From NCBI RefSeq assembly GCF_036345255.1, contig NZ_CP107783.1, positions 7,428,501 through 7,492,500 of the forward strand: a stretch of DNA of 64,000 nucleotides, read 5' to 3'. The DNA comes from Streptomyces sp. NBC_00569 (GTDB taxonomy: Bacteria; Actinomycetota; Actinomycetes; Streptomycetales; Streptomycetaceae). The position numbers were made by a program, and so were the translations under genes. The notes beneath the pieces were generated by a model. That model made no database searches. It saw only the letters and a program-made list of their open reading frames with translations, and was not told the origin of the DNA. Below, piece by piece: positions 1 to 8,616 of this stretch (positions within the stretch are counted from its first letter, which is position 1; each line of letters begins with the position of its first letter).

Positions 1-120
1 GCCGCCCGCCGCGGACGCAGGAGTCTGGGCGAGAGCGGTCCCCCCGAACGTCAGGGCGGCCAGTGATGTCGCGGTCGCGATGTGCGCACGGCGACGGGAC
101 GGTTTGTTACCACGAGCCAT
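1..120 (-). CDS. Secreted protein, N-terminal part only
   Basis: Reading the minus strand from an ATG at 120 gives 40 codons that run off the window edge. The peptide begins MARGNKPSRRRAHIA, followed by a hydrophobic stretch and an Ala-X-Ala type end (TPASAA), which is a classic Sec signal peptide with a twin-charged start. The mature part lies outside the window, so the function is unknown. In Streptomyces such starts are common on cell-wall hydrolases, but nothing here proves that. The 203 bp between this start and the next gene hold only a weak inverted repeat (AGGCG/CGCCT, 214-231). Confidence 0.6.
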   Translation of the reverse strand, partial: MARGNKPSRRRAHIATATSLAALTFGGTALAQTPASAAGG

Positions 121-323
121 GTTTTCCCCCGAAATGGCGACGTGCATGACACATCCCGCCGGAGGCTACCGGAAGATCCCTCTATGCCCATCCATTCCCG
201 GCCAATCGTTTCCAGGCGGGTATTCACGCCTATTCGTGTGCTTCCGGACTCCTGGGCTCCGCACTGAAGTGCCCGGGCCTCACGACCCGCGCGGGCCCGC
301 CGGACGGCTGGCAGGATGCGGGC

Positions 324-1001
324 ATGGCGGAGGAACCTGGCGGTGCGGAGCAGGGCGCGGACGAGCGGGCGCGGGCGTGGAGCGCGCTCGTGGCGACGGC
401 CCGGCGCACCGTTGCCGACGGCCTCGTCGTCGGGACCTCGGGAAACGTCTCGGTGCGGATCGGCGACACCGTCCTCGTCACGCCCAGCGGGGTCCCCTAC
501 GACGAGCTCACCCCCGACGACCTCGTCGCCGTCGGCCTCGACGGCGAGCAGAAGGCCGGGACCCTGACCCCGACCAGCGAACTCCCGATGCATCTCGCGG
601 TCTACCGCGCCACGCCCGCCCGCGCGGTCGTCCACACCCACGCGGTCCACGCCACCGCCGTCTCCACCCTCGTGCCCGAACTCCCACTCATCCACTACAT
701 GGCCGCGGCCCTCGGCGGGCCCGTCCGGGTTGCCCCGTATGCGACGTACGGCACCGAGCGGTTGGCCGGGAACGTCCTCGACGCTCTCGAGGAACGGACA
801 GGCTGCCTGCTCCAGAACCACGGCACCCTCACCTACGGCGACACCCTCGCCGCCGCCTACGACCGCACGGCCCAGCTCGAATGGCTGTGCCGCGTCTGGC
901 TCACCGCGAGCTCCCACCCGCACCACACCCCGACGCTCCTCACCCGCGACCAGGTGCGCGAGGTGGAGGAAAAGCTGCGCGGCTACGGGCAGCGGGGCTG
1001 A
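324..1001 (+). CDS. Class II aldolase/adducin family protein (L-fuculose-phosphate aldolase-like)
   Basis: The 225-residue protein has the class II aldolase pattern. A TSELPMH segment (~residue 85) carries the expected catalytic Glu, HTHAVHAT (~104) gives two zinc-binding His, and QNHG (~165) gives the third. Members cleave or epimerise sugar phosphates such as fuculose-1-phosphate with zinc. The substrate cannot be read from sequence and no sugar kinase or isomerase is adjacent. The length fits the family. The ATG has no obvious ribosome binding site, but CAGGAT lies exactly six bases upstream, which suggests a leaderless transcript. The next gene follows after 69 bp in the same direction. 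Confidence 0.85.
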   Translation: MAEEPGGAEQGADERARAWSALVATARRTVADGLVVGTSGNVSVRIGDTVLVTPSGVPYDELTPDDLVAVGLDGEQKAGTLTPTSELPMHLAVYRATPARAVVHTHAVHATAVSTLVPELPLIHYMAAALGGPVRVAPYATYGTERLAGNVLDALEERTGCLLQNHGTLTYGDTLAAAYDRTAQLEWLCRVWLTASSHPHHTPTLLTRDQVREVEEKLRGYGQRG

Positions 1002-1070
1002 ACCGCCACCCGGCGCCGCCGTGGCCGCGCCCCACTGGCCGGTCGGAGCCCGGGCGCGGACACTGGGACG

Positions 1071-2198
1071 GTGCGCACCGCCAGAGCGACGGCCGCTGCC
1101 GTCACCGCAGTCATCGGTGCCGGCGCGGCCGCGGTCGCGGTCGGCCGGTTGGCCAGCAATGCCGCCCTCAAGGCGCCCGCGGGCCGGCCGCTCCCCACCG
1201 AGCCACGCCTGACCGTCCACGCCACCGCCGCGGGCCAGATCACCCTCACCCGCGACCTGGCCTCCCTGCGCCCGGGCACCTACGGCCTGAGCGGCGACGG
1301 GTTCCACGCCGTGGTCGGGCCCGTCCTCGAGTCCGCCCCGCACGCCGCGCACGCCGTCGTGCGACGCCTGGAGCGCGTCACCCACGGCTCACTCGAATCC
1401 GGTGCCAAGGCCTGGCTCACGCCCCAGGTCCACATCGGTGACCCCAAGGCGGCGCTCGGCCTCGACCACGCAGACATCGACATCCCCGGCGAACTGGGCG
1501 CACTCCCCGCCTGGTTCGTCCCCGGCGCCCGCGACACCTGGGTCATCACCGTCCACGGCCTGGGCACCACCCGCGAGCACCCCATGGTCCTCATGGACTT
1601 CCTGCACCGCCAGCGCTTCCCCGTGCTCGACCTCGCCTACCGCGGCGACCTCGGCGCCCCCCGCTCCCCGGACGGCCTCGGCCACCTCGGCGAGACGGAG
1701 TGGCGCGACCTGGACGCCGCGATCCGCTACGCCGTGCGCTACGGCGCGCAGCGCGTCATCGTGCACGGCTGGTCGACCGGCGCCGCCATGGCACTGCACG
1801 CGGCGGCCCATTCCGCTTTGCGGGACCGCATCTCCGGACTCGTCCTCGACTCACCCGTCCTCGCGTGGGGCGTGACGCTGCGTGCCCTCGCCGGAGCCCG
1901 CGGCATCCCCGGCCCCCTGCTGCCGCTCGCGGTCCGCGCCGCCCAGGGCCGCACCGGGCTGCACGGCGACCGCCTGGACACCGCCGCCCACCCGGACACG
2001 CTCAAGGTCCCCACGCTCGTCATGCACGGCCCCGACGACGAGATCGCCCCCTGGGCCCTGTCCCGCGAACTGGCCGCCCGGCGACCCGATTTGGTCACCC
2101 TCCACACTGTCGGCAACGCCCCGCACGGAGCCATGTGGAACGCGGACCCACACACGTACGAGGAGACGCTGCGCCGCTTCCTCACCCCCCTCATGTAG
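1071..2198 (+). CDS. Alpha/beta hydrolase, membrane anchored or secreted
   Basis: This is a 375-residue serine hydrolase. The first ~35 residues are an Ala/Val-rich hydrophobic segment after MRTAR, so the protein is probably exported or tethered to the membrane. HGWSTGA (~residue 235) is the nucleophile elbow, HGPDDEIAPW (~318) supplies the acid, and NAPHGAMW (~350) the catalytic His. An HGLG oxyanion-hole motif precedes them. This is the peptidase S9/BAAT-like esterase layout, but the substrate is unknown. The start is GTG with GACACT six bases upstream and no Shine-Dalgarno sequence. Confidence 0.82.
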   Translation: MRTARATAAAVTAVIGAGAAAVAVGRLASNAALKAPAGRPLPTEPRLTVHATAAGQITLTRDLASLRPGTYGLSGDGFHAVVGPVLESAPHAAHAVVRRLERVTHGSLESGAKAWLTPQVHIGDPKAALGLDHADIDIPGELGALPAWFVPGARDTWVITVHGLGTTREHPMVLMDFLHRQRFPVLDLAYRGDLGAPRSPDGLGHLGETEWRDLDAAIRYAVRYGAQRVIVHGWSTGAAMALHAAAHSALRDRISGLVLDSPVLAWGVTLRALAGARGIPGPLLPLAVRAAQGRTGLHGDRLDTAAHPDTLKVPTLVMHGPDDEIAPWALSRELAARRPDLVTLHTVGNAPHGAMWNADPHTYEETLRRFLTPLM

Positions 2199-2378
2199 CT
2201 CCGCCGCAGCTCCGGCGGACCCACCGGAACCGCCCGCCGGCCGCACGGGACAGATGCGCAGGAAGGCCCGCGTAGACCCCCGGCGTGCGCCGGTCCGCGG
2301 ACCCTCCCGCGACGCCCGCAAAGAGCCCCGGAACCATTCCGTTTGGGTTTTCGGACCGTCAACCGGAAGACTGCCCCC

Positions 2379-3794
2379 GTGACGTCCCGTATCCCGCGCG
2401 ACTCCAGGCTCCGACTTGTCCGCCCGCGCACCCTCGCCGCCGCCCCCGTGCGGGCAGACGGAGTGGTGACCCAGGCTCGCCCGCCCCGCCCGGCGCCCCG
2501 CCCGCCGGAGGGCACCCCACCACCGGCGGAGCTGGCCCGCATGGCCCGCCGCGGCCTGGCCGACGCCGTCCGCGTGGCCCGCTGGGCCGACGCCGTCCTC
2601 AGCCCCGGCAGCGGCCACGGCGCCCCCGACGGCAGGGGCGCCCTGTCCGCGCCCACCGCCGAACGCGCGGCGGCCGACCTGGAGCTGACCCCGCGACAGG
2701 TCCGCGCCGACTGGGACACCGCACGCCTCGCGGGCCTCGTCGAGGTGCACGGCGACAGCGCGCGCCCCGGCTGGCGCCTGCGCGCCTGGGACCGCGACGA
2801 CACCGCCGTGCTGCGCGGCTGGGTCGCGCTCTTCGACGCCTGGTCCCTGGCCCACCCCGCCGGCGAGAGCCTCGAGGCCGCCGCGGTCGCCGAGGTCGTC
2901 GAGGCGATGCCCCAGGTGCTCTCCCTCCTCCAGCTCTCCGCCGGCCCGGTCCCCGTCCCGCAGCTCCTCGACCTGCTCGGCCAGCGCGTCGAGGAACTGC
3001 GCACGGAGCGCTGCGAGATCCCCTACGGTCCGCAGCCCGAGCGCACCGGACCCGCGACCGGCACCACCGGCGCCGACCTCCCCCCGCTCCTCGACTGGGC
3101 CCTGCACGGCCTCGCCGCCGTCGGCGCCCTCACCTACGCCGACGGCCAGGCGACCCTCACGCCGCTCGGCAGCTGGGCGGTCTGGGTCAAGCTGGAGCAG
3201 ATCTGCGTCGCCGCCCAGTCCCCGGCGGGCAACATCGAGCAGTCCGCCGAGGACATGCTCAGAGGCTGCGCACGGCTGCGCCCGAACGCGGCCCGTGCCG
3301 AGTACCGCGCCTGGCTCGCCGCCCGTCCCGTCGGCAGCGCCGTCACCGAGCTGATCGTCGCCGCCCGTGGCGAGGACGCCCTGCTGCGCGGCCTCGCCTT
3401 CGAGGCGCTGCGCGTCGTCGGAGCCCCCGCCGAGCCGGTCGTCCGATCCGTCGCCGAGGAGCCGCCCCTGCGCCCCTACGCGCTGCTGTGGCTCGCCGAG
3501 TACGAAGGCGCCGATCCCGAGGACGTCCACATGGTGCTGACCCGCGAGGAGACCACCTGGCTGTGGGTGGACACCGCGGCGGCCGTCGCCGACCACGGCG
3601 AGGCCCAGCTCCTCGTGCGCCATCTGGAGTCCGCCGTGCAGCCCACCGTGCCGGCACTGCTCGACGAGGTCCGGGCGGCCGGGCATCCGCGTACCGTGCA
3701 GGTCCTCGTGGCGCTGGCCGCGGCGCACCCGGATCCGGCGCTCGCCAAGGCCGTCCGCCGGGCCGCCTTCCAGGTGCACACCGGAGGCGCGTGA
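2379..3794 (+). CDS. Hypothetical protein with N-terminal winged-helix-like region
   Basis: I do not recognise this 471-residue protein as a named family. Residues ~75-150 (TAERAAADLELTPRQVRADWDTA and following) read like a helix-turn-helix or winged helix that separates sequence-specific contacts from a charged wing. The C-terminal half is Ala/Leu/Glu-rich and predicted all-helical, like short HEAT-type repeats. The first ~50 residues are basic and Pro-rich. No signal peptide or membrane segment is seen. The GTG at 2379 is preferred because AAGACT lies six bases upstream; a TTG at 2343 is the alternative. It could be a regulator or scaffold. Confidence 0.7.
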   Translation: MTSRIPRDSRLRLVRPRTLAAAPVRADGVVTQARPPRPAPRPPEGTPPPAELARMARRGLADAVRVARWADAVLSPGSGHGAPDGRGALSAPTAERAAADLELTPRQVRADWDTARLAGLVEVHGDSARPGWRLRAWDRDDTAVLRGWVALFDAWSLAHPAGESLEAAAVAEVVEAMPQVLSLLQLSAGPVPVPQLLDLLGQRVEELRTERCEIPYGPQPERTGPATGTTGADLPPLLDWALHGLAAVGALTYADGQATLTPLGSWAVWVKLEQICVAAQSPAGNIEQSAEDMLRGCARLRPNAARAEYRAWLAARPVGSAVTELIVAARGEDALLRGLAFEALRVVGAPAEPVVRSVAEEPPLRPYALLWLAEYEGADPEDVHMVLTREETTWLWVDTAAAVADHGEAQLLVRHLESAVQPTVPALLDEVRAAGHPRTVQVLVALAAAHPDPALAKAVRRAAFQVHTGGA

Positions 3795-3809
3795 CACCGC
3801 GCCCCGCGA

Positions 3810-4220
3810 TCAGGCCGGTATCTCCGGCGCGTAGGTCCCGAAGCTCCACACGTTGCCCTCGGCGTCCTTGGCCATGTAGTCCCGGGAGCCGTAGTCCTGG
3901 TCCGTCGGGGGCATCAGGATCTGAACGCCGTGCTCGACGGCGCGGCGGTGATGGGCGTCGACATCGTCCACGACGACATAGATCCCGGTCGGTCCCGCTC
4001 CCCGCATGGCCTCGTCGAAACGGCCGCCGCGGCCCTTCGAGCCGAGCATCACCGCGCCGTTCCCGTACGTCAGCTCGGCGTGCATCACCGAGCCGCCCTC
4101 GCCCTCGTGCACGGCCGCGGCGGTGAAGCCGAACGCCGAGGTCAGCTGCTCGATCGCGGCCTTCGCGTCGGCGTACAGCAAGGACGGGTAGAAACTCGCG
4201 CGCCCCTTCGTACCGCTCAC
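3810..4220 (-). CDS. VOC family (glyoxalase/bleomycin-resistance-like) protein
   Basis: The 136-residue protein has the beta-alpha-beta-beta-beta fold of the vicinal oxygen chelate family. It starts with the YPSLLYADAKAAIEQLTSAFGF strand-helix signature (shortened here) and ends with the KDAEGNVWSFGTY strand typical of PhnB-like members. The PhnB-like type usually occurs as a single gene of this length. Two GTG codons lie close together: the second, at 4220, has AAGGAG eight bases upstream and is chosen over the one at 4229. It converges with the upstream hypothetical gene, with only 15 bp between stop codons. The ligand is unknown. Confidence 0.82.
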   Translation of the reverse strand: MSGTKGRASFYPSLLYADAKAAIEQLTSAFGFTAAAVHEGEGGSVMHAELTYGNGAVMLGSKGRGGRFDEAMRGAGPTGIYVVVDDVDAHHRRAVEHGVQILMPPTDQDYGSRDYMAKDAEGNVWSFGTYAPEIPA

Positions 4221-4310
4221 CGTGCTCACTCCTTCTTCGCCGGTCGGAATGTGCTGCCCGATCCAGACTGGCACCCGGCACCGACAATCCGCCCCGTGAG
4301 GCGGGCCCGC

Positions 4311-5189
4311 TCACCGGAACGTGTTGCACCGCGCCATGTCGCCGCTGCGGTAGCCCTCGTAGAACCACTGCTGCCGCTGCTGGGCCGAGCCGTGCGTCCA
4401 GGTCTCCGGCGTCACCCGGCCCTGGAACCTCTCCTGGATCCGGTCGTCGCCGACGGCGGCCGCCGCGTCCAGGCCGTCCCGGATGTCCGCTTGGGTGAGG
4501 TTCGTGATCAGGGGCTTGCCCGTCTTGTCGTCGGGCGTCGTCGTCGCGTGGTGCGCCCAGACCCCGGCGTAGCAGTCCGCCTGGAGCTCGACCCGCACCG
4601 CGTTGCTGTTCCGGCCCGTACGCCCGTCCTGGGAGCGCTGGAGCGTCCCCATCAAGTTCTGCACGTGGTGCCCGTACTCGTGCGCCACCACGTAGGCCTG
4701 CGCGAAGGGACCGCCGCTGGAGCCGAACTTGGTGCGCAGCTCGTCGAAGAAGCCCAGGTCCAGATAGACCTTGCGGTCACCCGGGCAGTAGAAGGGCCCG
4801 ACCGCCGAGGTCGCCGTGCCGCACGCGGTGGCGACCTGGCCGGTGAAGAACACGGTCTGTGCGGGGGAGTAGGTGCCCCCGCGGTCGCGGAACTCCTGAC
4901 GCCAGTAGTCCTGGACGCTGTTGACGACCGCCACGATGCGGCAGTCCTCCTTGTTGTTCGCGTCCTGCCCCGTACGGCAGTCCTGGCTGACCTGGGCCGC
5001 GGACGAGACGCTGGTGTCGGGTTCGCCACTGCCGGAGGAGAGGCCGAATTCGTTCGTGCCGAAGAAGAGGCCGACCAGGAGGGCGAGCAGGCCCGCGAGG
5101 CCGCCGCCGACGGTCCGCCGGCCGCCGGGGACCCGGCGCCTGTCCTGGACCTCGGAGGTGTCCAGGTCGGCGTCGTCGTCGAACTGCAT
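4311..5189 (-). CDS. Neutral zinc metallopeptidase, YpfJ family
   Basis: The 292-residue protein has an acidic N-terminus ([10 protein letters not shown]), one transmembrane segment at ~30-50 ([12 protein letters not shown]), and an extracytoplasmic peptidase domain. [11 protein letters not shown] at ~169 is the HExxH zinc site, and a downstream [13 protein letters not shown] provides the third ligand region. Length and order match the YpfJ/peptidase M neutral zinc family, whose substrates are poorly known. The ATG is followed directly by a typical N-terminus. It is transcribed away from the ABC-F gene, so the 5190-5413 region holds both promoters. Confidence 0.88.
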   Translation of the reverse strand: MQFDDDADLDTSEVQDRRRVPGGRRTVGGGLAGLLALLVGLFFGTNEFGLSSGSGEPDTSVSSAAQVSQDCRTGQDANNKEDCRIVAVVNSVQDYWRQEFRDRGGTYSPAQTVFFTGQVATACGTATSAVGPFYCPGDRKVYLDLGFFDELRTKFGSSGGPFAQAYVVAHEYGHHVQNLMGTLQRSQDGRTGRNSNAVRVELQADCYAGVWAHHATTTPDDKTGKPLITNLTQADIRDGLDAAAAVGDDRIQERFQGRVTPETWTHGSAQQRQQWFYEGYRSGDMARCNTFR

Positions 5190-5318
5190 GGCCGCACCGC
5201 CCTCTGCTGCACGTCAGGGGCGGCGGCCCGCCGCCCATCGCCCACTATCGAACAGTTCGTGGCGGTCTGCCCCTCGGCCCGGGAACGGCAGGGCGGAAAA
5301 CTGTTTGCATCGCCCCGT

Positions 5319-5324
5319 TAGACT
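5319..5324 (+). promoter_or_regulatory. Minus-10 element of a leaderless leader-peptide transcript
   Basis: TAGACT fits TANNNT and ends six bases before an ATG at 5331, placing the likely transcription start on the A of that ATG. No good -35 (TTGACA-like) is present 17-18 bp upstream. GGAAA at 5295-5299 and GTT at 5317-5319, 17 bp apart, loosely resemble a SigR-type ECF promoter. Confidence 0.5.
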
Positions 5325-5330
5325 TGGCCC

Positions 5331-5354
5331 ATGGCCATTCTCCGCATGCACTAG
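5331..5354 (+). CDS. Candidate leader peptide (MAILRMH) before ABC-F gene
   Basis: An ATG followed by six sense codons and TAG encodes MAILRMH. It begins at the predicted transcription start, so it would be translated as a leaderless mRNA. The stop is followed at once by GACGGC (5354-5359), which can pair with GCCGTC (5383-5388), and then by the AGGAG ribosome binding site of the ABC-F gene (5402-5406). Leader peptides with a downstream hairpin control several antibiotic-resistance ABC-F genes by ribosome-mediated attenuation. Whether this one does so is inference. Confidence 0.45.
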   Translation: MAILRMH

Positions 5355-5413
5355 ACGGCTCATCGCCCTCAGTAGCCCTTCCGCCGTCCATATCCCTGCT
5401 CAGGAGTCTGTCC

Positions 5414-7012
5414 GTGATCACCGCTTCCGGCATCGAGCTGCGCGCCGGCGCCCGCATCCTCATCGAGAACGCCACCTTCCGTATCGCCAAGGGCGACCGC
5501 ATCGGCCTGGTCGGACGCAACGGCGCGGGCAAGACGACGCTCACCAAGTGCCTCGCCGGTGAGGGCACCCCGGCCGGAGGTCAGATCGCCCGCTCCGGAG
5601 AGGTCGGCTACCTGCCGCAGGACCCCCGCACCGGCGACCTCGACGTCCTGGCCCGCGACCGCATCCTGTCCGCGCGCGGCCTCGACACCCTGATCCAGAA
5701 GATGCGTGACAACGAGCAGCGCATCGCCAACGGCACGGGCGCCACGCGCGCGAAGGCGCTCAAGCAGTACGAGCGCCAGGAGACGGAGTTCCTCACCAAG
5801 GGCGGATACGCCGCCGAGGCCGAGGCCGCCACCATCGCCGCCGCGCTCAACCTGCCCGACCGCGTGCTCGGCCAGCCCCTGCACACGCTCTCCGGCGGAC
5901 AGCGCCGCCGTATCGAGCTGGCCCGCATCCTCTTCTCCGACGCGGACACCCTGCTCCTCGACGAGCCCACGAACCACCTCGACGCCGACTCCATCGTCTG
6001 GCTGCGCGACTACCTGAAGTCGTACCGCGGTGGCTTCATCGTGATCTCCCACGACGTCGACCTCGTCGAGACGGTCGTCAACAAGGTGTTCTACCTGGAC
6101 GCGAACCGCTCCCAGATCGACGTCTACAACATGGGCTGGAAGCTCTACCAGCAGCAGCGCGAGGCCGACGAGAAGCGCCGCAAGCGCGAGCGCCAGAACG
6201 CCGAGAAGAAGGCCGCGGCCCTCAACTCCCAGGCCGACAAGATGCGCGCCAAGGCGACCAAGACCGTCGCCGCGCAGAACATGGCCAAGCGCGCCGACCG
6301 GCTGCTCGCCGGGCTCGACGCGGTCCGCGTCTCCGACAAGGTCGCCAAGCTGCGCTTCCCCGAGCCCTCCCCGTGCGGCAAGACGCCGCTGATGGCCGAG
6401 GGCCTGTCGAAGTCGTACGGCTCCCTGGAGATCTTCACCGACGTCGACCTGGCCATCGACAAGGGCTCGCGCGTCGTCATCCTCGGCCTCAACGGCGCGG
6501 GCAAGACCACCCTGCTCAAGCTGCTCGGCGGGGCCGAGAAGCCGGACACCGGCGAGATCATCGAGGGCCACGGCCTCAAGCTCGGCTACTACGCGCAGGA
6601 GCACGAGACCCTCGACCCGGAGCGCACGGTCCTGGAGAACATGCGCTCCGCCGCCCCCGACCTGGACCTGGTCGAGGTGCGCAAGACGCTCGGTTCGTTC
6701 CTGTTCTCCGGGGACGACGTCGACAAGCCGGCCGGTGTCCTGTCCGGCGGTGAGAAGACCCGCCTCGCGCTCGCCACGCTCGTCGTGTCGTCCGCGAACG
6801 TCCTGCTCCTCGACGAGCCCACGAACAACCTCGACCCGGCCAGCCGCGAGGAGATCCTCGGCGCGCTGCGCACCTACAAGGGCGCCGTCGTCCTCGTCAC
6901 CCACGACGAGGGCGCCGTGGACGCGCTCCAGCCGGAGCGGATCATCCTGCTGCCCGACGGCGTCGAGGACCTCTGGGGCCAGGACTACGCGGATCTGGTC
7001 AGCCTCGCCTGA
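5414..7012 (+). CDS. ABC-F family ribosome-associated ATPase
   Basis: The 532-residue soluble protein has two ABC domains and no membrane segments. The first has Walker A GRNGAGKTTL (~35), signature LSGGQ and Walker B LLLDEPTNHLD. The second has GLNGAGKTTL (~360), LSGGE and LLLDEPTNNLD. Between them lies a highly charged Lys/Arg/Glu helical linker (~240-300), the element that reaches into the ribosome in ABC-F proteins. These act on stalled or antibiotic-bound ribosomes. The sequence looks like a housekeeping member rather than a cluster-borne resistance factor. GTG start with AGGAG seven bases upstream; the longer reading frame from 5324 is rejected because of this site. Confidence 0.92.
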   Translation: MITASGIELRAGARILIENATFRIAKGDRIGLVGRNGAGKTTLTKCLAGEGTPAGGQIARSGEVGYLPQDPRTGDLDVLARDRILSARGLDTLIQKMRDNEQRIANGTGATRAKALKQYERQETEFLTKGGYAAEAEAATIAAALNLPDRVLGQPLHTLSGGQRRRIELARILFSDADTLLLDEPTNHLDADSIVWLRDYLKSYRGGFIVISHDVDLVETVVNKVFYLDANRSQIDVYNMGWKLYQQQREADEKRRKRERQNAEKKAAALNSQADKMRAKATKTVAAQNMAKRADRLLAGLDAVRVSDKVAKLRFPEPSPCGKTPLMAEGLSKSYGSLEIFTDVDLAIDKGSRVVILGLNGAGKTTLLKLLGGAEKPDTGEIIEGHGLKLGYYAQEHETLDPERTVLENMRSAAPDLDLVEVRKTLGSFLFSGDDVDKPAGVLSGGEKTRLALATLVVSSANVLLLDEPTNNLDPASREEILGALRTYKGAVVLVTHDEGAVDALQPERIILLPDGVEDLWGQDYADLVSLA

Positions 7013-7405
7013 CCCTCCGGCGCCCGCGTCCGGGCCCGCACGATCACGGTCGGCCGTCAGCGCGGCTTGATCGAAAGGCTGATCCACTCGGTATGGATCA
7101 TTCGGCCGATCCGTGATCCATCATCTGAGTGAGATCTCCTCGTACCGCGGTGTGTCCTACACGGATTTCGTCGCCGCACCGGCGCCGGGGCCCTTGTGTT
7201 GACGGACAACGCGCTGACCTGGCCCTTCGCGGACAACGCCGTTTCCGGCCTCGTCGAGGTGTGCCCGGAACCCTCCGTTCCGCTCGTGTCGACCGCTTCC
7301 CGACCGCACAAGCTCGTCGTACGGACCTTGCCGAATGGGTGGCCAGGAAGCCCGGGAGGGGTGATCATGAGAAGTCCAGAGCGCACTTCCCATGAGGAGG
7401 CACGG
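7013..7405. other. 393-bp intergenic region upstream of gbn
   Basis: No convincing gene lies here. The first part holds a dense GATC array (7042-7136). A direct repeat CGGACAACGC occurs at 7203-7212 and 7230-7239. A further GATC is at 7363-7366 and the gbn ribosome binding site GAGGAGG at 7394-7400. The reading frame of gbn stays open back to 7196, but no start there has a ribosome binding site. Confidence 0.7.
7042..7136. promoter_or_regulatory. Cluster of seven GATC sites, candidate Gbn autoregulatory region
   Basis: GATC begins at 7042, 7069, 7081, 7096, 7108, 7115 and 7133. At this base composition GATC is expected about once per 400 bp, so seven in 95 bp is far above chance. The downstream gene encodes a homologue of Gbn (SCO1839), described as a GATC-binding nucleoid protein. 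Autoregulation or nucleation of binding is inferred. Confidence 0.6.
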
Positions 7406-7630
7406 GTGGCCGAGACTCTGAAGAAGGGCAGCCGGGTAACCGGCGCCGCGCGCGACAAGCTCGCGGCAGACCTGAAGAAGAAGTACGACTCCGGTGCGAG
7501 CATCCGAGCGCTGGCCGAAGAAACCGGCCGCTCGTATGGGTTCGTGCACCGGATGCTCAGTGAGTCGGGAGTCACGCTGCGAGGTCGCGGCGGGGCTACA
7601 CGCGGCAAGAAGGCGACCGCGGCCGGCTGA
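7406..7630 (+). CDS. gbn: GATC-binding nucleoid-associated protein Gbn-like
   Basis: The 74-residue basic protein starts at a GTG with GAGGAGG five bases upstream. It has a helix-turn-helix (LAADLKKKYDSGASIRALAE, then TGRSYGFVHRML) and a basic, Gly-rich tail ending RGKKATAAG. This matches the S. coelicolor SCO1839 protein, reported as Gbn, a small abundant protein that binds GATC, shapes the chromosome and influences antibiotic production and development. It is monocistronic here, with the enoyl-CoA hydratase 129 bp downstream. The GATC array upstream supports binding to its own control region. Identity rests on recognition of the sequence, not on a search. Confidence 0.88.
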   Translation: MAETLKKGSRVTGAARDKLAADLKKKYDSGASIRALAEETGRSYGFVHRMLSESGVTLRGRGGATRGKKATAAG

Positions 7631-7759
7631 CCCGGGCAGTGCACAGGCTTCGATGGTGACCACCCGGTCGGTCCGCCGACCGGCCGGTTGGTTACTGTGC
7701 AGTAGTTTCGAGGGCGTCGACACGTCCTCGTCCGACTGCGCACACCATCGGAGGCACAC

Positions 7760-8572
7760 ATGGCTTCGCCCGACAGCGGATCCGGCTCGCTCGCGCCGGT
7801 ACTCGACAAGGACGGGGTCCGCCTCACCGTCGACGGCTCCATCGCCACGGTGACGCTGACCAACCCGGACAAGCGCAACGCCCAAAGTCCTGCTCTGTGG
7901 CGGGCGTTGGCCGACGCCGGGAAGTCCCTGCCGGGCAGCGTGCGCGTCGTCGTACTGCGCGCGGAGGGACTCTCGTTCTCCGCGGGCCTCGACCGTCAGG
8001 CGTTCACGCCCGAGGGTTTCGACGGCGAGCCGTCCTTCATCGACCTGGCGCGCGGCTCCGACGACGTGCTCGACGACACCATCGCCGAGTACCAGGAGGC
8101 GTTCACCTGGTGGCGGCGCAGCGACATCATCACCGTCGCCGCGGTGCAGGGACACGCGATCGGCGCGGGCTTCCAGCTCGCCCTCGCCTGCGATCTGCGG
8201 ATCGCCGCCGAGGACGTGCAGTTCTCCATGCGCGAGACCAGCCTCGGTCTGGTGCCCGACCTCACCGGCACGCATCCGCTCGTCTCCCTCGTGGGATACG
8301 CGCGCGCCCTGGAGATCTGCGTCACCGGCCGCTACGTCCACGCCGACGAGGCCGGCCGCATCGGCCTGGCCAACCTCGTGGTGCCCGCCGACCAGCTCGA
8401 CGCCGCCGCGCGTGACCTCGCCGGAGCGCTCATCGCCGCGCCCCGCGACGCCGTCATCGAGACCAAGGCCCTGCTCCAGGGCGTCTCCGGACGCTCGTAC
8501 GAGGAGCAGCGCACCGCCGAGCGCGCCGCTCAGGGACGCCGGCTCCGGGACCTGGCGGGCCTCGGCGACTGA
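7760..8572 (+). CDS. Enoyl-CoA hydratase/isomerase family protein
   Basis: The 270-residue protein is a crotonase-superfamily member. GAGFQLALACDLRIAAEDVQF (shortened to the core) around residue 135-155 is the oxyanion-hole signature, and the CoA-binding LRAEGLSFSAGLD segment lies near 75. The usual catalytic Glu context (GLVPDLTGTHPL) is altered, carrying Asp in place of the common glycine-rich GAGGT stretch, so it may be an isomerase or another crotonase activity instead of a true hydratase. ATG start with GGAGG upstream. It stands alone between gbn and the Asp23 cluster. Confidence 0.85.
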   Translation: MASPDSGSGSLAPVLDKDGVRLTVDGSIATVTLTNPDKRNAQSPALWRALADAGKSLPGSVRVVVLRAEGLSFSAGLDRQAFTPEGFDGEPSFIDLARGSDDVLDDTIAEYQEAFTWWRRSDIITVAAVQGHAIGAGFQLALACDLRIAAEDVQFSMRETSLGLVPDLTGTHPLVSLVGYARALEICVTGRYVHADEAGRIGLANLVVPADQLDAAARDLAGALIAAPRDAVIETKALLQGVSGRSYEEQRTAERAAQGRRLRDLAGLGD

Positions 8573-8616
8573 CGCGACCCACGCACGGCCCACGCATGAC
8601 CCGGGCCGGACGGCCC

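Noticed and set aside
51..3797. Long open frames on the minus strand (up to 648 codons) opposite the first genes
   Set aside because: They have low-complexity Arg/Gly/Ala composition typical of antisense frames in GC-rich DNA, no family motifs, and codon-position bias favours the plus-strand genes.
7196..7405. N-terminal extension of the gbn frame back to 7196
   Set aside because: GAGGAGG directly precedes the GTG at 7406, and the extension has no homology-like features and would cover part of the control region.
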